Shown here: positions 50,870 to 61,234 of the stretch, in pieces
Layout of the letters: each line of letters begins with the position of its first letter
How positions within the stretch are numbered: position 1 is the stretch's first letter
From: Planctomycetota bacterium
Lineage (GTDB): Bacteria; Planctomycetota; Phycisphaerae; Phycisphaerales; UBA1924
Length of the DNA: 64,000 bases
Assembly: GCA_003696675.1 (NCBI GenBank)
Contig: RFGH01000074.1
Coordinates: 160,818-224,817, forward strand
Reading direction: 5' to 3'
Translations under genes and position numbers: made by a program
Notes under the pieces: model-generated
The model's input: the letters and a program-made list of their open reading frames with translations, nothing else
Databases searched by the model: none
Told to the model about the DNA's origin: nothing

Positions 50870-52569
50870 CAGTCATCCTCCCCGATCCACCGCCCGACCA
50901 GCGACGCGGCCGCGTCGGGATTGGCATTGATCAGCTCGGCAACTTGCTCACGCATCTTCTGGACCTTGACCTCGTCCTCACTCACCTCGATGCCCGCCAT
51001 CGGGGCGTCACCCTCGTCCGCTTCACCGACCAGATCACCCGCAACCTGCAGCGCCGGCGGGATGCCGACAAGATCCTCAGCCGTGGGCAGATCGGCCGGA
51101 CGGGCCGAGCGACGCACGACGGTGAACATCATCACCACCGCCACCAGCGCCAACACACCGAGCACGATGGTCTCCACCAATCCCGATACGGAGAACATCC
51201 CCCCCAGTCCACCTCCGCCCGCTCCGCCCATACCCGCCAGGCCCATCATGCCGGCCGTCGTCATCCCCACCGAGTCGCCGAGCGGCATGGGCATCATCGC
51301 TAAGGACAGCTTGCCGGGCCGGATCTGGCCCTGCTCATCCGTGGTTTCAAGCCGGGTCAGAATCTGCTCGCGGAGGACATCCCGGAGCTCATCGAAGTAC
51401 GCCCGAGCTTCGTCCATCGTCACCGGCTGATCTTTCTGATCCTCCGCCCGCGAACGACGCACCAGTTCCTCGATGAAAGCCTGTGGCACCGTGACCGAAG
51501 CGCTCAGATATGTGGGCATGCCGCGGGGATCTTCGACCTGCGTCATCTCAGTACCCAGGCCGATCTGATACTCGGTGTCGCCCGTAGAAACCGAACTCCC
51601 CGAACCGCCGGAAGACGCCCCCGCGTTGATGTCCGCCGTCGAGCTCGAACGCAACCCGGGCTCTATTCCGCGCGACGCGTTCTGCGTTTGTTCTTCGCTG
51701 GTCGTCTCCTTGCGGAGCATCGACACCGAGCCTTCCTTATCCGGCAGATACTTCTGCTGCGTCTTCGCCACTCGGGTGACATCCACCACGGCATTGACGG
51801 TCACAACCACTCCGGGGATGTACGCCAGAAGCCGCTCGAGTTCACGCTGGGTATACCGCTCGATCTCGACCTTGTGCTCCAGGTATCGTCCCGCTGCCAT
51901 CGCGGTCTCATCCGACACGGACCTCGGTCGCCCTGTCGAACCGTCGATCACCTGAACATCCGCCGGCGCCAGCCCGGCCTTGGCGCCCGCCACGAGCCGC
52001 GCGATCGCGTCCACCGACTCCTGAGCCAGCGGAATACCCCCGGAGGTGAACACCGTGACGGAGGCACTCGGCTGCCTGGCAGCCCGCCCAAGCCCGGACG
52101 CCTCGGGAGCATCGATGATCACGGTCGCATGACGGATCCCGCGGATCTTGGAGATCACCCGTGCCAGCTCGTTCTGCAATGCGATCGTGGCCTGCTGGCG
52201 GTGCTGCGCCTGGCTGGCTTTCCAATCCTGCTTCGACATCAGGTTGTTGAAGAGGATCGTAGTGTCGTCCGGAAGCTGGCCGGTCTCGCTGAGGTGGGCG
52301 ATCGCGGCATGCTCCATGCCGGCGGGCACAAGCACACGCCCGTTTTCGATGTTGGCTTCAATGCCGGCGGCCCGCAGGCTTGAGAGCATCTGGCTGTCCG
52401 TTCCGACGGCCATGAAGTCCACCATCGCGGGCTTGGCGGCGTACTGCGAGACCAGGAACAGGGTCATCAGCGCGATCACCGCCAGCGAGCCAAACAACAG
52501 CTTGTGTGTGGGCCCCAAACGGCCCATCGTCCGCTGAATGTTCGCCCACGCGAGGCGGAGCTGCTCCAT
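50869..52569 (-). CDS. fliF: flagellar MS-ring protein FliF
   Basis: A 566-residue protein with two membrane helices (about 25-45 and 470-490). Ring-building motifs visible are NNLMSKQDWKASQAQHRQQA, GIRHATVIIDAPEASGLGRA and ERLLAYIPGVVVTVNAVVDV. A Gly/Met-rich segment (GMTTAGMMGLAGMGGAGGG) precedes the second helix. The C-terminal tail is acidic and ends in LVGRWIGED, the FliG-binding part. ATG 52569 is favoured; upstream in-frame codons lie in the gap. The 248-bp gap from fliE carries a possible sigma-28 site. Confidence 0.95.
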   Translation of the reverse strand: MEQLRLAWANIQRTMGRLGPTHKLLFGSLAVIALMTLFLVSQYAAKPAMVDFMAVGTDSQMLSSLRAAGIEANIENGRVLVPAGMEHAAIAHLSETGQLPDDTTILFNNLMSKQDWKASQAQHRQQATIALQNELARVISKIRGIRHATVIIDAPEASGLGRAARQPSASVTVFTSGGIPLAQESVDAIARLVAGAKAGLAPADVQVIDGSTGRPRSVSDETAMAAGRYLEHKVEIERYTQRELERLLAYIPGVVVTVNAVVDVTRVAKTQQKYLPDKEGSVSMLRKETTSEEQTQNASRGIEPGLRSSSTADINAGASSGGSGSSVSTGDTEYQIGLGTEMTQVEDPRGMPTYLSASVTVPQAFIEELVRRSRAEDQKDQPVTMDEARAYFDELRDVLREQILTRLETTDEQGQIRPGKLSLAMMPMPLGDSVGMTTAGMMGLAGMGGAGGGGLGGMFSVSGLVETIVLGVLALVAVVMMFTVVRRSARPADLPTAEDLVGIPPALQVAGDLVGEADEGDAPMAGIEVSEDEVKVQKMREQVAELINANPDAAASLVGRWIGEDD

Positions 52570-52817
52570 GACGCACCCGGCTTCCTGCCTTGAATACCGC
52601 GCGATCCCTGCGCGTGCCCGGCGCAGATCTGACACCGGACCGCCGCAAGATCGGCAGACCGCTCCGCTTTCCTTCACAACCAAACGACAAGAACCCGCCC
52701 CCCGGGTCGGCGAAGGCAGGTCTTGCGCACCAGGCGCTTATTCCGCTGATGACTGGGGAGACTCCGCCCCGCTACACACGCCCGGTCTCCAACCGGGCGA
52801 TCCCACCACCAGACGCG
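52570..52817. other. 248-bp gap between fliE and fliF
   Basis: The longest gap in the flagellar block. It holds a hairpin (CCCGGT-CTCCA-ACCGGG, 52781-52797) 20 bases after the fliE stop, without a U-tract, and a TGAA-N17-GCCGATCT match at 52648-52676 on the coding strand. No convincing small gene was seen. Confidence 0.5.
52648..52676 (-). promoter_or_regulatory. weak sigma-28-like promoter before fliF
   Basis: TGAA (52676-52673) and GCCGATCT (52655-52648) on the minus strand are 17 bases apart, one base longer than in the other three candidate sites. It could restart transcription for fliF and downstream genes. Confidence 0.3.
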
Positions 52818-53123
52818 TCAAACACGCATCTGCTTAATCTCGTCATAGGCCTGCATGACCTGGTTCCGCATCTGCTGGAGCATCTTGAATGCCGTGTCGG
52901 CCTTCTCAGTCGCCAACACGACGCTCTCAAGGTCATTCCGACGCCCCGCAAAGAGGTCTTCGGTCGCCTTCGAAGCATCCTGCTGAAGAGCGTTGACTTC
53001 CGAGAGGTTCTTCATGAGTGCGGCCTTGAAGTCAGCGCCGCCGGCATCAGCCTGCGCACGGGGACGATTCGGGAGCATCCCCCCGTTTCTACTTAGCCCT
53101 GCCAGCCCGATTCGGTCCGTCAT
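52818..53123 (-). CDS. fliE: flagellar hook-basal body complex protein FliE
   Basis: A 101-residue protein of the usual FliE length. The C-terminal part DLESVVLATEKADTAFKMLQ and QMRNQVMQAYDEIKQMRV is the family hallmark, and FKAALMKNLSEVNALQQDA precedes it. FliE joins the MS ring to the rod. It follows flgC by 52 bases in the common flgB-flgC-fliE order. Confidence 0.95.
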   Translation of the reverse strand: MTDRIGLAGLSRNGGMLPNRPRAQADAGGADFKAALMKNLSEVNALQQDASKATEDLFAGRRNDLESVVLATEKADTAFKMLQQMRNQVMQAYDEIKQMRV

Positions 53124-53175
53124 CGCTCAACGCCTCTCTGCCGCCCCACACCGCGCCACGGCATCCTACCCGATC

Positions 53176-53592
53176 TCACGCGAGCAGCCGCAATGCCTGT
53201 GCCATCATCGTCTTGGTTGTTTCCGCAGCCGCAACATTGGCCTCGTAGGCCCGCGAGGCCTGCATGGCGTTCACCCACTCCGTGGTGGTGTCGATGTTCG
53301 GCACCATCACATACCCCCGTTCGTCCGCAAACGGGCTCTCGGGCATATACCGCTCCCGCAGGGGTTCCTCACCCACCTCAATCGACGCCACATGGACACC
53401 CATCGCCCGCCCCTCCGGGCTCTTGGCACTCGGGTCACCTGGCGCAAACATCACCGCCTTGCGGAGATAGGGGTCATATTCGTTCTGAGCGTTTCGGATC
53501 GACTCCACATTGGCCAAGTTGGCCGCGATCGTGGTCATCCGCACCCGCTGGGCAACCATCCCGCTCGTTGAAATGTCCAGTGCACCGTACAT
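53176..53592 (-). CDS. flgC: flagellar basal-body rod protein FlgC
   Basis: A 138-residue rod subunit. The N-terminal motif is LDISTSGMVAQRVRMTTIAA followed by NLANVESIRN, in which the more usual NTRT is altered. GYVMVPNIDTTTEWVNAMQA and SRAYEANVAAAETTKTMMAQ form the C-terminal axial pattern. It starts 28 bases after flgB. Length and pattern are typical. Confidence 0.95.
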   Translation of the reverse strand: MYGALDISTSGMVAQRVRMTTIAANLANVESIRNAQNEYDPYLRKAVMFAPGDPSAKSPEGRAMGVHVASIEVGEEPLRERYMPESPFADERGYVMVPNIDTTTEWVNAMQASRAYEANVAAAETTKTMMAQALRLLA

Positions 53593-53620
53593 CGTCCACC
53601 CCCCTTATTCAGGGATACGC

Positions 53621-54064
53621 TCAGACCCGCTGAGCGATGGCCGTGAGTATCGTGCCCTTCTGCTTCTTCAGCAGGTCCGCGGCCGCACGAAACACCGACG
53701 CGTTCTCGACCATGTCCTGCATCAGCCGCTCGATGTCCGTCGCGTTCCGATCATGCCCAAGCACCCCGGCGTGGGCCTTGATCGGGTTGAGCCGGAGCGA
53801 TCCATCACGCCCCAGGCGCTCGAGTTCCCTGGTCCCCTGCCACTCCAGATCACCGAAAGCCGAGCCGGACCGCTCACGCCTTTTGTCAACCGCTTCAGAC
53901 AGAACTTTCTGGAACGATGCCGGGTCCACATCACGGGCGATGAACCCGGGTGTATTCAGGTTGGCCACATTGTGTGCCAAGATCTTCTGCCGCTGGGCCG
54001 CGAATCGCATCGTCATCTCCAGCGCGGGAAGCGCACCGGCCGAGTTGATGTCGCTGATCTGCAC
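53621..54064 (-). CDS. flgB: flagellar basal-body rod protein FlgB
   Basis: A 147-residue rod protein. The N-terminal axial motif reads MRFAAQRQKILAHNVANLNT followed by PGFIARD. The C-terminal half has NATDIERLMQDMVENASVFR and AAADLLKKQKGTILTAI. GGAGGAG five bases before GTG 54064 gives an excellent ribosome site and sets the start (VQISDINSAGALPALE). The open frame continues upstream to 54115 but without a site. A sigma-54-like element overlaps this same region. It opens the structural part of the operon, 51 bases after the activator gene. Confidence 0.94.
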   Translation of the reverse strand: MQISDINSAGALPALEMTMRFAAQRQKILAHNVANLNTPGFIARDVDPASFQKVLSEAVDKRRERSGSAFGDLEWQGTRELERLGRDGSLRLNPIKAHAGVLGHDRNATDIERLMQDMVENASVFRAAADLLKKQKGTILTAIAQRV

Positions 54065-54075
54065 GCAGGCTCCTC

Positions 54076-54092
54076 CGCAACTTTCATGCCAA
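54076..54092 (-). promoter_or_regulatory. candidate sigma-54 promoter at the flgB start
   Basis: On the minus strand TTGGCATG-AAAG-TTGCG matches TTGGCACG-N4-TTGCA, with GG and GC ten bases apart. The predicted start point, near 54065, is immediately before the flgB GTG, so transcripts from it would lack the good ribosome site. It is a strong sequence match with an awkward position. Confidence 0.42.
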
Positions 54093-54115
54093 AGGCACTT
54101 CCGGAAGGTCACCAC

Positions 54116-55632
<1,517 letters not shown>

Positions 55633-55633
<1 letters not shown>

Positions 55634-56592
55634 CACAGGCTCCCCTCACTGACAACGCCGGCCGCCACGGGCGAACCAGCTAGGACCACGACATCAGGCG
55701 ACACGACGCGGAGCGGTAGACGCAGCTCGACCGTTGCCCCCCGCGACCCCGGCTCGTCCCGGTCGTTGTTAAACAGAGCGACACGCCCGCCGTGGGCATC
55801 CACGATCCGATGAACGATCGGCAGTCCGAGCCCGGTTCCGGCCGCACGGGTCGTAAAAAACGGGTTGAACACTCGCTCGATGGCGCCCGGCGGAAAACCG
55901 TCGCCCTCGTCCCGCACCCGGATAACCACCCCGGGCACAGGGTCGGCATCCCCCGGATCGACAAAGCCACGCGCCGCCGACAGCAGCACCCGGCTGCCCC
56001 CAGCGGCCGCATTGGCATCACACGCGTTGCGAACCACATTCAGCAACGCCTGATGCACCATCGATTGATCGCACTCGAACTCGATCGGCTCGCACGATGC
56101 GACCTCGACCACACCGCCAAGGTCCGGGCATCCTGCGGCGGCTCGCGCCAGCAACTCCCCCGCATCGCACACCACCGGACGGACCCGCAGCTCTTTCGCG
56201 AATGTCAACACATCCCCCACCACCGCATTGAGACCCCGCACGGCCGCACTGATCTTTTCGGCTATCGCGAGACAGTCCGGGCGATCACCAAGATCCTCCT
56301 CCAACATGCGGGCATACAACCCGATGGAACCCAACGGGTTACGCACCTCGTGCGCGATGCCGGCCGCCATTTCGCCCAGCGCCGCCAGCCGCTTGGAACG
56401 CTGCAACGCCTCGTTGGCCTCGCGCAACTCCGCGCTCAGTCGGCGTACCTCACCCCGCAGCTGTGCGTGGGTGCGTTCGAGTTTGCTGGTGACCTCATTG
56501 AACGCGGTCATCAGCTCCGCAAGATCCGCCGCCGACAAGGCCGCCGCGGGTGAGGACTCATGCGTACCGGCTTGGGTCTGCGTCGTGGTCAT
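55633..56592 (-). CDS. cytoplasmic sensor histidine kinase (FlrB/FleS type)
   Basis: A 319-residue kinase without membrane segments. A coiled coil (LERTHAQLRGEVRRLSAELR) leads to the H-box AAGIAHEVRNPLGSIGLYAR. The ATP-binding domain has NVVRNACDANAAAG (N-box), VRVRDEGDGFPPG (G1), VFNPFFTTRAAGTGLGLPIV (F and G2). It is translationally coupled to the response regulator downstream and to the FlgN-like gene upstream (TGATG each), so the three are made together. The cytosolic N-terminus suggests it senses an internal signal such as export-apparatus state, an inference. Confidence 0.93.
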
Positions 56593-57062
56593 CAGCCCTG
56601 CGCATCCTGCATGGTCGGGTTCACCGGCCCACCTCGCCCGCCGTACGCCCTGGCAGCGCCCCGAGCAACGCTGATCGAACCGAGCTGATCGGCCATAGCG
56701 TCCCGGCGCCGCTGCAACGCGGCCCGAGCCTGCCTGTCACGCTCACGGATGCGGGCCATCACCTGCTCGAGCTGCCCCAGCCGCGTACGGATCTGGGCGT
56801 GCTCGGCCTGTCCGAGCGACCGGGCGGACTCCGGGTCGTCCAAGATCGCGGCCAGCTCGTCTCCAAGACGGGCAAGCCCGGCCACCAGCGGCTCACGCTC
56901 ACCGAGCAACCGGACCAGCTCTTCCGGCTCGTCCTCGTGGGCCCGCAACCCGATCGTGTTGCTTAACTCGTCCAGCCGCAGGCACTTCTCGCGCATCTGC
57001 TGTGCAAGCGTCCGCACCCGGGCAACGGGAGAAACCCCGCTCTTTGGACTCGAATCGGCCAT
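56592..57062 (-). CDS. FlgN-like coiled-coil protein (putative export chaperone)
   Basis: A 156-residue, highly charged and helical protein. Segments RVRTLAQQMREKCLRLDELS, PEELVRLLGEREPLVAGLAR and QIRTRLGQLEQVMARIRERD resemble FlgN/FliT-type chaperones. In these, a pattern around LxxREPLV..L precedes a long helix. The C-terminal tail is Gly-rich. AGAGG upstream supports ATG 57062. The stop overlaps the kinase start. Assignment to the FlgN superfamily is based on pattern, not on strong identity. Binding partners FlgK and FlgL are not in the window. Confidence 0.65.
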   Translation of the reverse strand: MADSSPKSGVSPVARVRTLAQQMREKCLRLDELSNTIGLRAHEDEPEELVRLLGEREPLVAGLARLGDELAAILDDPESARSLGQAEHAQIRTRLGQLEQVMARIRERDRQARAALQRRRDAMADQLGSISVARGAARAYGGRGGPVNPTMQDAQG

Positions 57063-57107
57063 CCTTGACCTCTCTCCGGGGGCTCCGCCCCGGCATGTTT
57101 CAACCCA

Positions 57108-57135
57108 GTATCGGCTGTTTATGCGCGAAGCTTCA
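57108..57135 (-). promoter_or_regulatory. candidate sigma-28 or sigma-70 promoter before the FlgN-like gene
   Basis: On the minus strand TGAA (57135-57132, overlapping the TPR gene's stop) and GCCGATAC (57115-57108) are 16 bases apart. The same stretch can be read as TTGAAG-N18-GATACT, a weak sigma-70 promoter. It would drive the chaperone, kinase and activator genes. A GGGGC/GCCCC hairpin follows. Confidence 0.45.
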
Positions 57136-59616
57136 ACTTCCAGGCTCACCCGCTGCCGCCAACAACTGGGCGGATGCATCCAGCCAGGCCTCCCAGTCCT
57201 TGCGATCCATAGGCAACGCGGGATCGTCCCACGCGGTGTCCGGCAGCGACAGGTAGAAGCGGCGTGCACGCTCGTTGGCCGTCCGCGCCCGTCGCAGATC
57301 GCCCTGAGCCAAGTGGGCGTTGACGATCTGAATCAACGCGACCAAGGTCGCGGCGTCATTGGGGTACCGGTCGCGGGCCAAGTCATACGCCCGCACCGCC
57401 TCGTCGTACCGCCCCAAGTCCGAAAGGCAGTCCCCGAGGTAGAAGTGGGCGTTCCGCAAGGCGAGATCCTCGAACCGCGACCGATCCACCTCCCGCTTGG
57501 CACTAAGCAGATCAATCGCCGCTCGATATCGCGTGATCGCTTCCTCCCGGTGTCGCAGCACCTGCTGCTGCCGCTCGGCGCGGGTCGCGGGGGGAAGCGC
57601 GTCGTCGATCGATGCCTCGATCTCATCGGCAAGCCTGCGATTCGCCTCGCCCAGCCGATAGGTCATCAGCCCGGTATCACGCTGCTCCGGATACCGCTCG
57701 ATCAGCTCCTCCAGCCGCTCGATCGCCCGAGCATGACGCCCCGTGCGGTCGTATAGCGTCGCCAACTCGCCCAAAGCCTCCCGGAACATGTCGGTGTTCG
57801 TCCCGGCCATGGTCCCATCCACCGCCCGCAGCAGCAGCCGCTCCGCCTCGGCGTCGTTCCCGGGGTCCTCGTCGTACAGATATGCCTGAGCCAGCGGCAC
57901 ATACGCCGCGTCTGCCCAAGCGCCGATGTCGCTGCCCGACGACCCCTCACGCTCCGCGATGAGATCCTTGTAGTTCTCCGCGGCGGCCGCGAAATCTCCC
58001 ATGGCGCGCAACGCCTCCGCCACACGGAACTTCGCCTCGGCGTACTTCGGATCGCTCGGCATGGACTCCGTAAAGGTCCGAAACGCCTGGATCGCCTCAC
58101 GCTGGTCCCCGGCCCGATCGAACAGGTCCCCTGCCCGCCACAGCGAGTCCGCGTATTGAGCCAGATCCGTCAAAAGGAACCGATCGGCAAACATGCGGCG
58201 ATAGGTCGCGGCTGCCAACAGATGCCGCTGCACTTCCGCGCGCGTCGCGGGGTCCAGCCCCACCAGCGGGTCCGTCCGCGTCGTCGCACCCTCCGCTAAC
58301 TCCTCAGCCGCTTGCTCATGGGCGGACGCCATCATGCCCAGCACCGCCGAGGGGATCTCTTCTCCACCAGCCGCCCGCTCCGCCAGTGTCCCGAACCGAA
58401 TCGCCAACGCCGGATCGCCTTGGCTCAGGGACTCTCCCGCCCGAGCGACCAGGCTCTCCATGATCTGGCGACGCGTCGGCTCCTCATGGATCTCGAGCGC
58501 GTCGTACTCATCGATCAGCTTCCGATACGCGTCCAGGCTCAGCGTCGCCTCACCCAACCACGCCTCGGTCTCGGCAAGCCCCAGCATCGCCCACGCATAG
58601 GCGTCCGAGTCAGCAAACCGCTCGGCCACCAGCGCGAACCGCTCGCGCGCCTCCTCGGGCATGCCGGCACGCTGAAAAAGCCGCCCACGCTCCAGCACCA
58701 CGGACGGATAGTGCGGGTCACCGGGGACCGACATCTGTTCTGCAAAGCCGATCTGCCGCGACGCCTCCGCATCCGCACCGGCCATGCGGTACGCCCGTGC
58801 GAGTACCAAATGCAAGCGTGCAAGCGCGTGCGGACCCGCCTCGGTCAGCCGCGGCATCTCGCGCAATAACCGGGTGATCGTCTCGTCCAGCCGCTGCTGA
58901 TCCAGCCAGATGTTCGACTGACGCTCGAGCGCCCACACACGCTGCTCGATCGTCGTGTCAGCGTCGGCCAGAACCTCGGCCAGCAACGCCAACGCCCGCT
59001 CCCGATCCGGCGCGGGCGGTCGCATGAGAACCGAGACCGCCCTGCGGATCACCGGATCACGCACCGCCCCAGAGCCAGGGGGCAGCGTCGCCAGGCGTCG
59101 CAGCGCACTGTCGATGTCGGATCGTGACAGGTATGTGTCCGCCAAGGCCGCGATATCACGCGGGCCGAGCACGAGCCCTTCACGCTCGGCCGCCTGATAC
59201 TCACGGATCACCGAGACATGATTCCGGTCATCATCGATACCCAGCTTCTTCTGCCCGTAATAGATCGCCCGAGCCTTGGCGAGGTAGTACCGCTGCCGGT
59301 CCGCTTGGCTCAACGCCCCCTCGTCATTGATCCACGGATACACCCGGTTGTTGAGCAACTCGATCGCCTCGGCATACCGCTCGCGCTCGATCAGATTCTC
59401 TGCACGCGTCAGATGCCCGCCGAACTCGGGTTCGGGTGCCTGCCCGACGGCGATCGCGACGCCCAGCAGCAGAACCGCCGCCGCCGCGAGCAGCACCGGC
59501 ACCTGCCAGAACTCCCGCCAACGCGTGCGAACAAGCCCCACCGGGTCGCCGATCACCACCGGCTCGGGGGTCTCGTCCCCTACAGTCTGCTCGGCTGGTT
59601 CCGTCTCGTCCGGCAT
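57133..59616 (-). CDS. membrane-anchored TPR-repeat protein
   Basis: An 827-residue protein. One membrane helix (about 38-58, VPVLLAAAAVLLLGVAIAVG) separates a short acidic cytosolic start from a long helical repeat region. TPR-type units are visible from residue 70 (LTRAENLIERERYAEAIELL) to the end (NAHFYLGDCLSDLGRYDEAV, RAYDLARDRYPNDAATLVAL). At least a dozen repeats are likely. The domain should lie in the periplasm and mediate protein contacts. It follows the RDD protein by 106 bases and precedes the flagellar regulators by 70. Function is unknown; an envelope scaffold role is possible. Confidence 0.8.
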   Translation of the reverse strand: MPDETEPAEQTVGDETPEPVVIGDPVGLVRTRWREFWQVPVLLAAAAVLLLGVAIAVGQAPEPEFGGHLTRAENLIERERYAEAIELLNNRVYPWINDEGALSQADRQRYYLAKARAIYYGQKKLGIDDDRNHVSVIREYQAAEREGLVLGPRDIAALADTYLSRSDIDSALRRLATLPPGSGAVRDPVIRRAVSVLMRPPAPDRERALALLAEVLADADTTIEQRVWALERQSNIWLDQQRLDETITRLLREMPRLTEAGPHALARLHLVLARAYRMAGADAEASRQIGFAEQMSVPGDPHYPSVVLERGRLFQRAGMPEEARERFALVAERFADSDAYAWAMLGLAETEAWLGEATLSLDAYRKLIDEYDALEIHEEPTRRQIMESLVARAGESLSQGDPALAIRFGTLAERAAGGEEIPSAVLGMMASAHEQAAEELAEGATTRTDPLVGLDPATRAEVQRHLLAAATYRRMFADRFLLTDLAQYADSLWRAGDLFDRAGDQREAIQAFRTFTESMPSDPKYAEAKFRVAEALRAMGDFAAAAENYKDLIAEREGSSGSDIGAWADAAYVPLAQAYLYDEDPGNDAEAERLLLRAVDGTMAGTNTDMFREALGELATLYDRTGRHARAIERLEELIERYPEQRDTGLMTYRLGEANRRLADEIEASIDDALPPATRAERQQQVLRHREEAITRYRAAIDLLSAKREVDRSRFEDLALRNAHFYLGDCLSDLGRYDEAVRAYDLARDRYPNDAATLVALIQIVNAHLAQGDLRRARTANERARRFYLSLPDTAWDDPALPMDRKDWEAWLDASAQLLAAAGEPGS

Positions 59617-59684
59617 GATTCGCCACGCGCTCCGACCACCCCAAGGGCACGACCACCGCGCCCCGCCGCCGGGTCCACACCCGG

Positions 59685-59692
59685 TTATCGGC
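59685..59692 (-). promoter_or_regulatory. isolated GCCGATAA -10-like sequence before the TPR gene
   Basis: This octamer equals the sigma-28 -10 consensus on the minus strand, about 70 bases before the start codon. No TGAA or TAAA lies at 15-16 bases upstream, so support is limited. Confidence 0.25.
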
Positions 59693-59722
59693 AGGAGCCG
59701 CTCCGATCATCCAACGGAAACA

Positions 59723-61234
59723 TCAACCGGGATCAACCTCGGCGCCCCGGGCCCGAACAACGACCACCGCCCCGGCGGTGACATCCCCCCTGTGCCGCCC
59801 CTGCGGGTCAAGCATCGCCGCCGCCGCGACGGGCGGGAGCAACCACTTCACCGCATTTCGGACAAGACACCAGAACAAAGTCACCCGGACCGGCACCCCG
59901 GCCCGCGCCCGGAACACCCGCACACCCAGCACCGCCTTGCCCGGGGTCAGCCCCAGCAATGCTTCCCACACGCTCATCCCGACCCAGCCCCCCACCAGCG
60001 TCGCGGGGATCGCCAGCCACGCCTCGGACGGATGGATCAGCACCTCCAGCGTGATCACCTGGCGGGCGGAGACCCCGAACGCCGGCGCGACAATCCACGC
60101 AACGAGCAGCACATCCACGATCGACGCCAGCAGCCGTCGCCCTGGATCGGCCAACGCCCAGCCCTCCGGCACACCCCAGGACCGCTCGCTGCCCGGCCGG
60201 ATAATCACGAACAAAGCCGCCGCACCGGTCAGCAGAACCACGAGCACGATCAGGCGGAACTCATTGGCCGGCATGGCAACGGGCGGCGCCCGCGCGCCAT
60301 CGAACACGGTCCGCCCGGTGATCACGGACAACTCGCGGCTCTCGATCGTCCCGTCCTGTCCCGCCCGCAGCACCACCAGCCGCCCCGACGAGGGGAGCAG
60401 CACCGGCACGCCGGCAGAGTCCTCCATCTCGCCCAACCGCCATGACCCGCCGGGCGAAAGACTCCAGACCACCGATCCGCCCGCGACGGCGGGGGCGAGC
60501 GTGACAACGCCCGCGCCGAACCCTGCCCGCCAGCGTGCTTCCCAGAATGGCGCCCAGTCCGCCAGTTCAATCGGCTCCCACGCCGCGTCCGCACCGCCGA
60601 TGGACCACGCGGCCGTGCCCGAATCGTCGCGCGATGCAACCAGCACTCCGTCGCCGAATCCCACCAGCGCAAGCCCCACGGGCTCGGCAGGCACCGGGGG
60701 CAACTCCATCGATGTCCAGCCGTCTTGGTCCAAACGCCACAGCCCGACCACTCCCGGACCCCTCGTCAGAACCCACACCCACCCGCCAGCCGCCGTTGCT
60801 CCCACGATCCGATCCGCTGTGGGCAGGGAGGGCACGGGGTCCAGCAGGCCCCGCGGCACATCCGACCACAGCCCGTCGATGCCCGAAGGCACCGCCCGCA
60901 GCGACAGCACCCGACGAACCGGCCCCTCCGCCGTGGCGCCGTGCGGAAAGAACAGGTACAAACGGTCTCCCACCGCCACCATCGCGTCCGGCTGCTCGTT
61001 GAGAAGGCGGACCCGCCGCGCGGTGCCAGGCTCCGCCGGCCCGTGCCCGGCGCCCGCGTCGCGTGGGGGCACATGCACCAGCACGGCGCCACGCTCCGAG
61101 TCCAAGACGACCCAACCGTGCGAAGGACCTCGCTCCTCGGCCGCGCCGAGCGAACCGACCTGCGCCAGGGCCGGGCCGCACCAGACAACCAACGCGAACC
61201 AGACGACCAACCGAATCATGCCAGAGAACTTCAT
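59723..61234 (-). CDS. RDD family membrane protein with signal peptide
   Basis: A 503-residue protein. The signal peptide (MIRLVVWFALVVWCGPALAQ) is followed by a periplasmic region of about 290 residues with beta-propeller-like repeated units (GPGVVGLWRLDQDGWTSMEL, VVWSLSPGGSWRLGE). After a membrane helix near 328-346 comes an RDD domain with three or more helices: ADPGRRLLASIVDVLLVAWI and LLGLTPGKAVLGVRVFRARA, the Arg/Asp-Asp signature that gives the family its name. Some RDD proteins act as ion antiporters. The fusion to a propeller-like domain is uncommon. Coupled by ATGA overlap to the lipoprotein downstream in position 61231. Confidence 0.8.
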   Translation of the reverse strand: MKFSGMIRLVVWFALVVWCGPALAQVGSLGAAEERGPSHGWVVLDSERGAVLVHVPPRDAGAGHGPAEPGTARRVRLLNEQPDAMVAVGDRLYLFFPHGATAEGPVRRVLSLRAVPSGIDGLWSDVPRGLLDPVPSLPTADRIVGATAAGGWVWVLTRGPGVVGLWRLDQDGWTSMELPPVPAEPVGLALVGFGDGVLVASRDDSGTAAWSIGGADAAWEPIELADWAPFWEARWRAGFGAGVVTLAPAVAGGSVVWSLSPGGSWRLGEMEDSAGVPVLLPSSGRLVVLRAGQDGTIESRELSVITGRTVFDGARAPPVAMPANEFRLIVLVVLLTGAAALFVIIRPGSERSWGVPEGWALADPGRRLLASIVDVLLVAWIVAPAFGVSARQVITLEVLIHPSEAWLAIPATLVGGWVGMSVWEALLGLTPGKAVLGVRVFRARAGVPVRVTLFWCLVRNAVKWLLPPVAAAAMLDPQGRHRGDVTAGAVVVVRARGAEVDPG

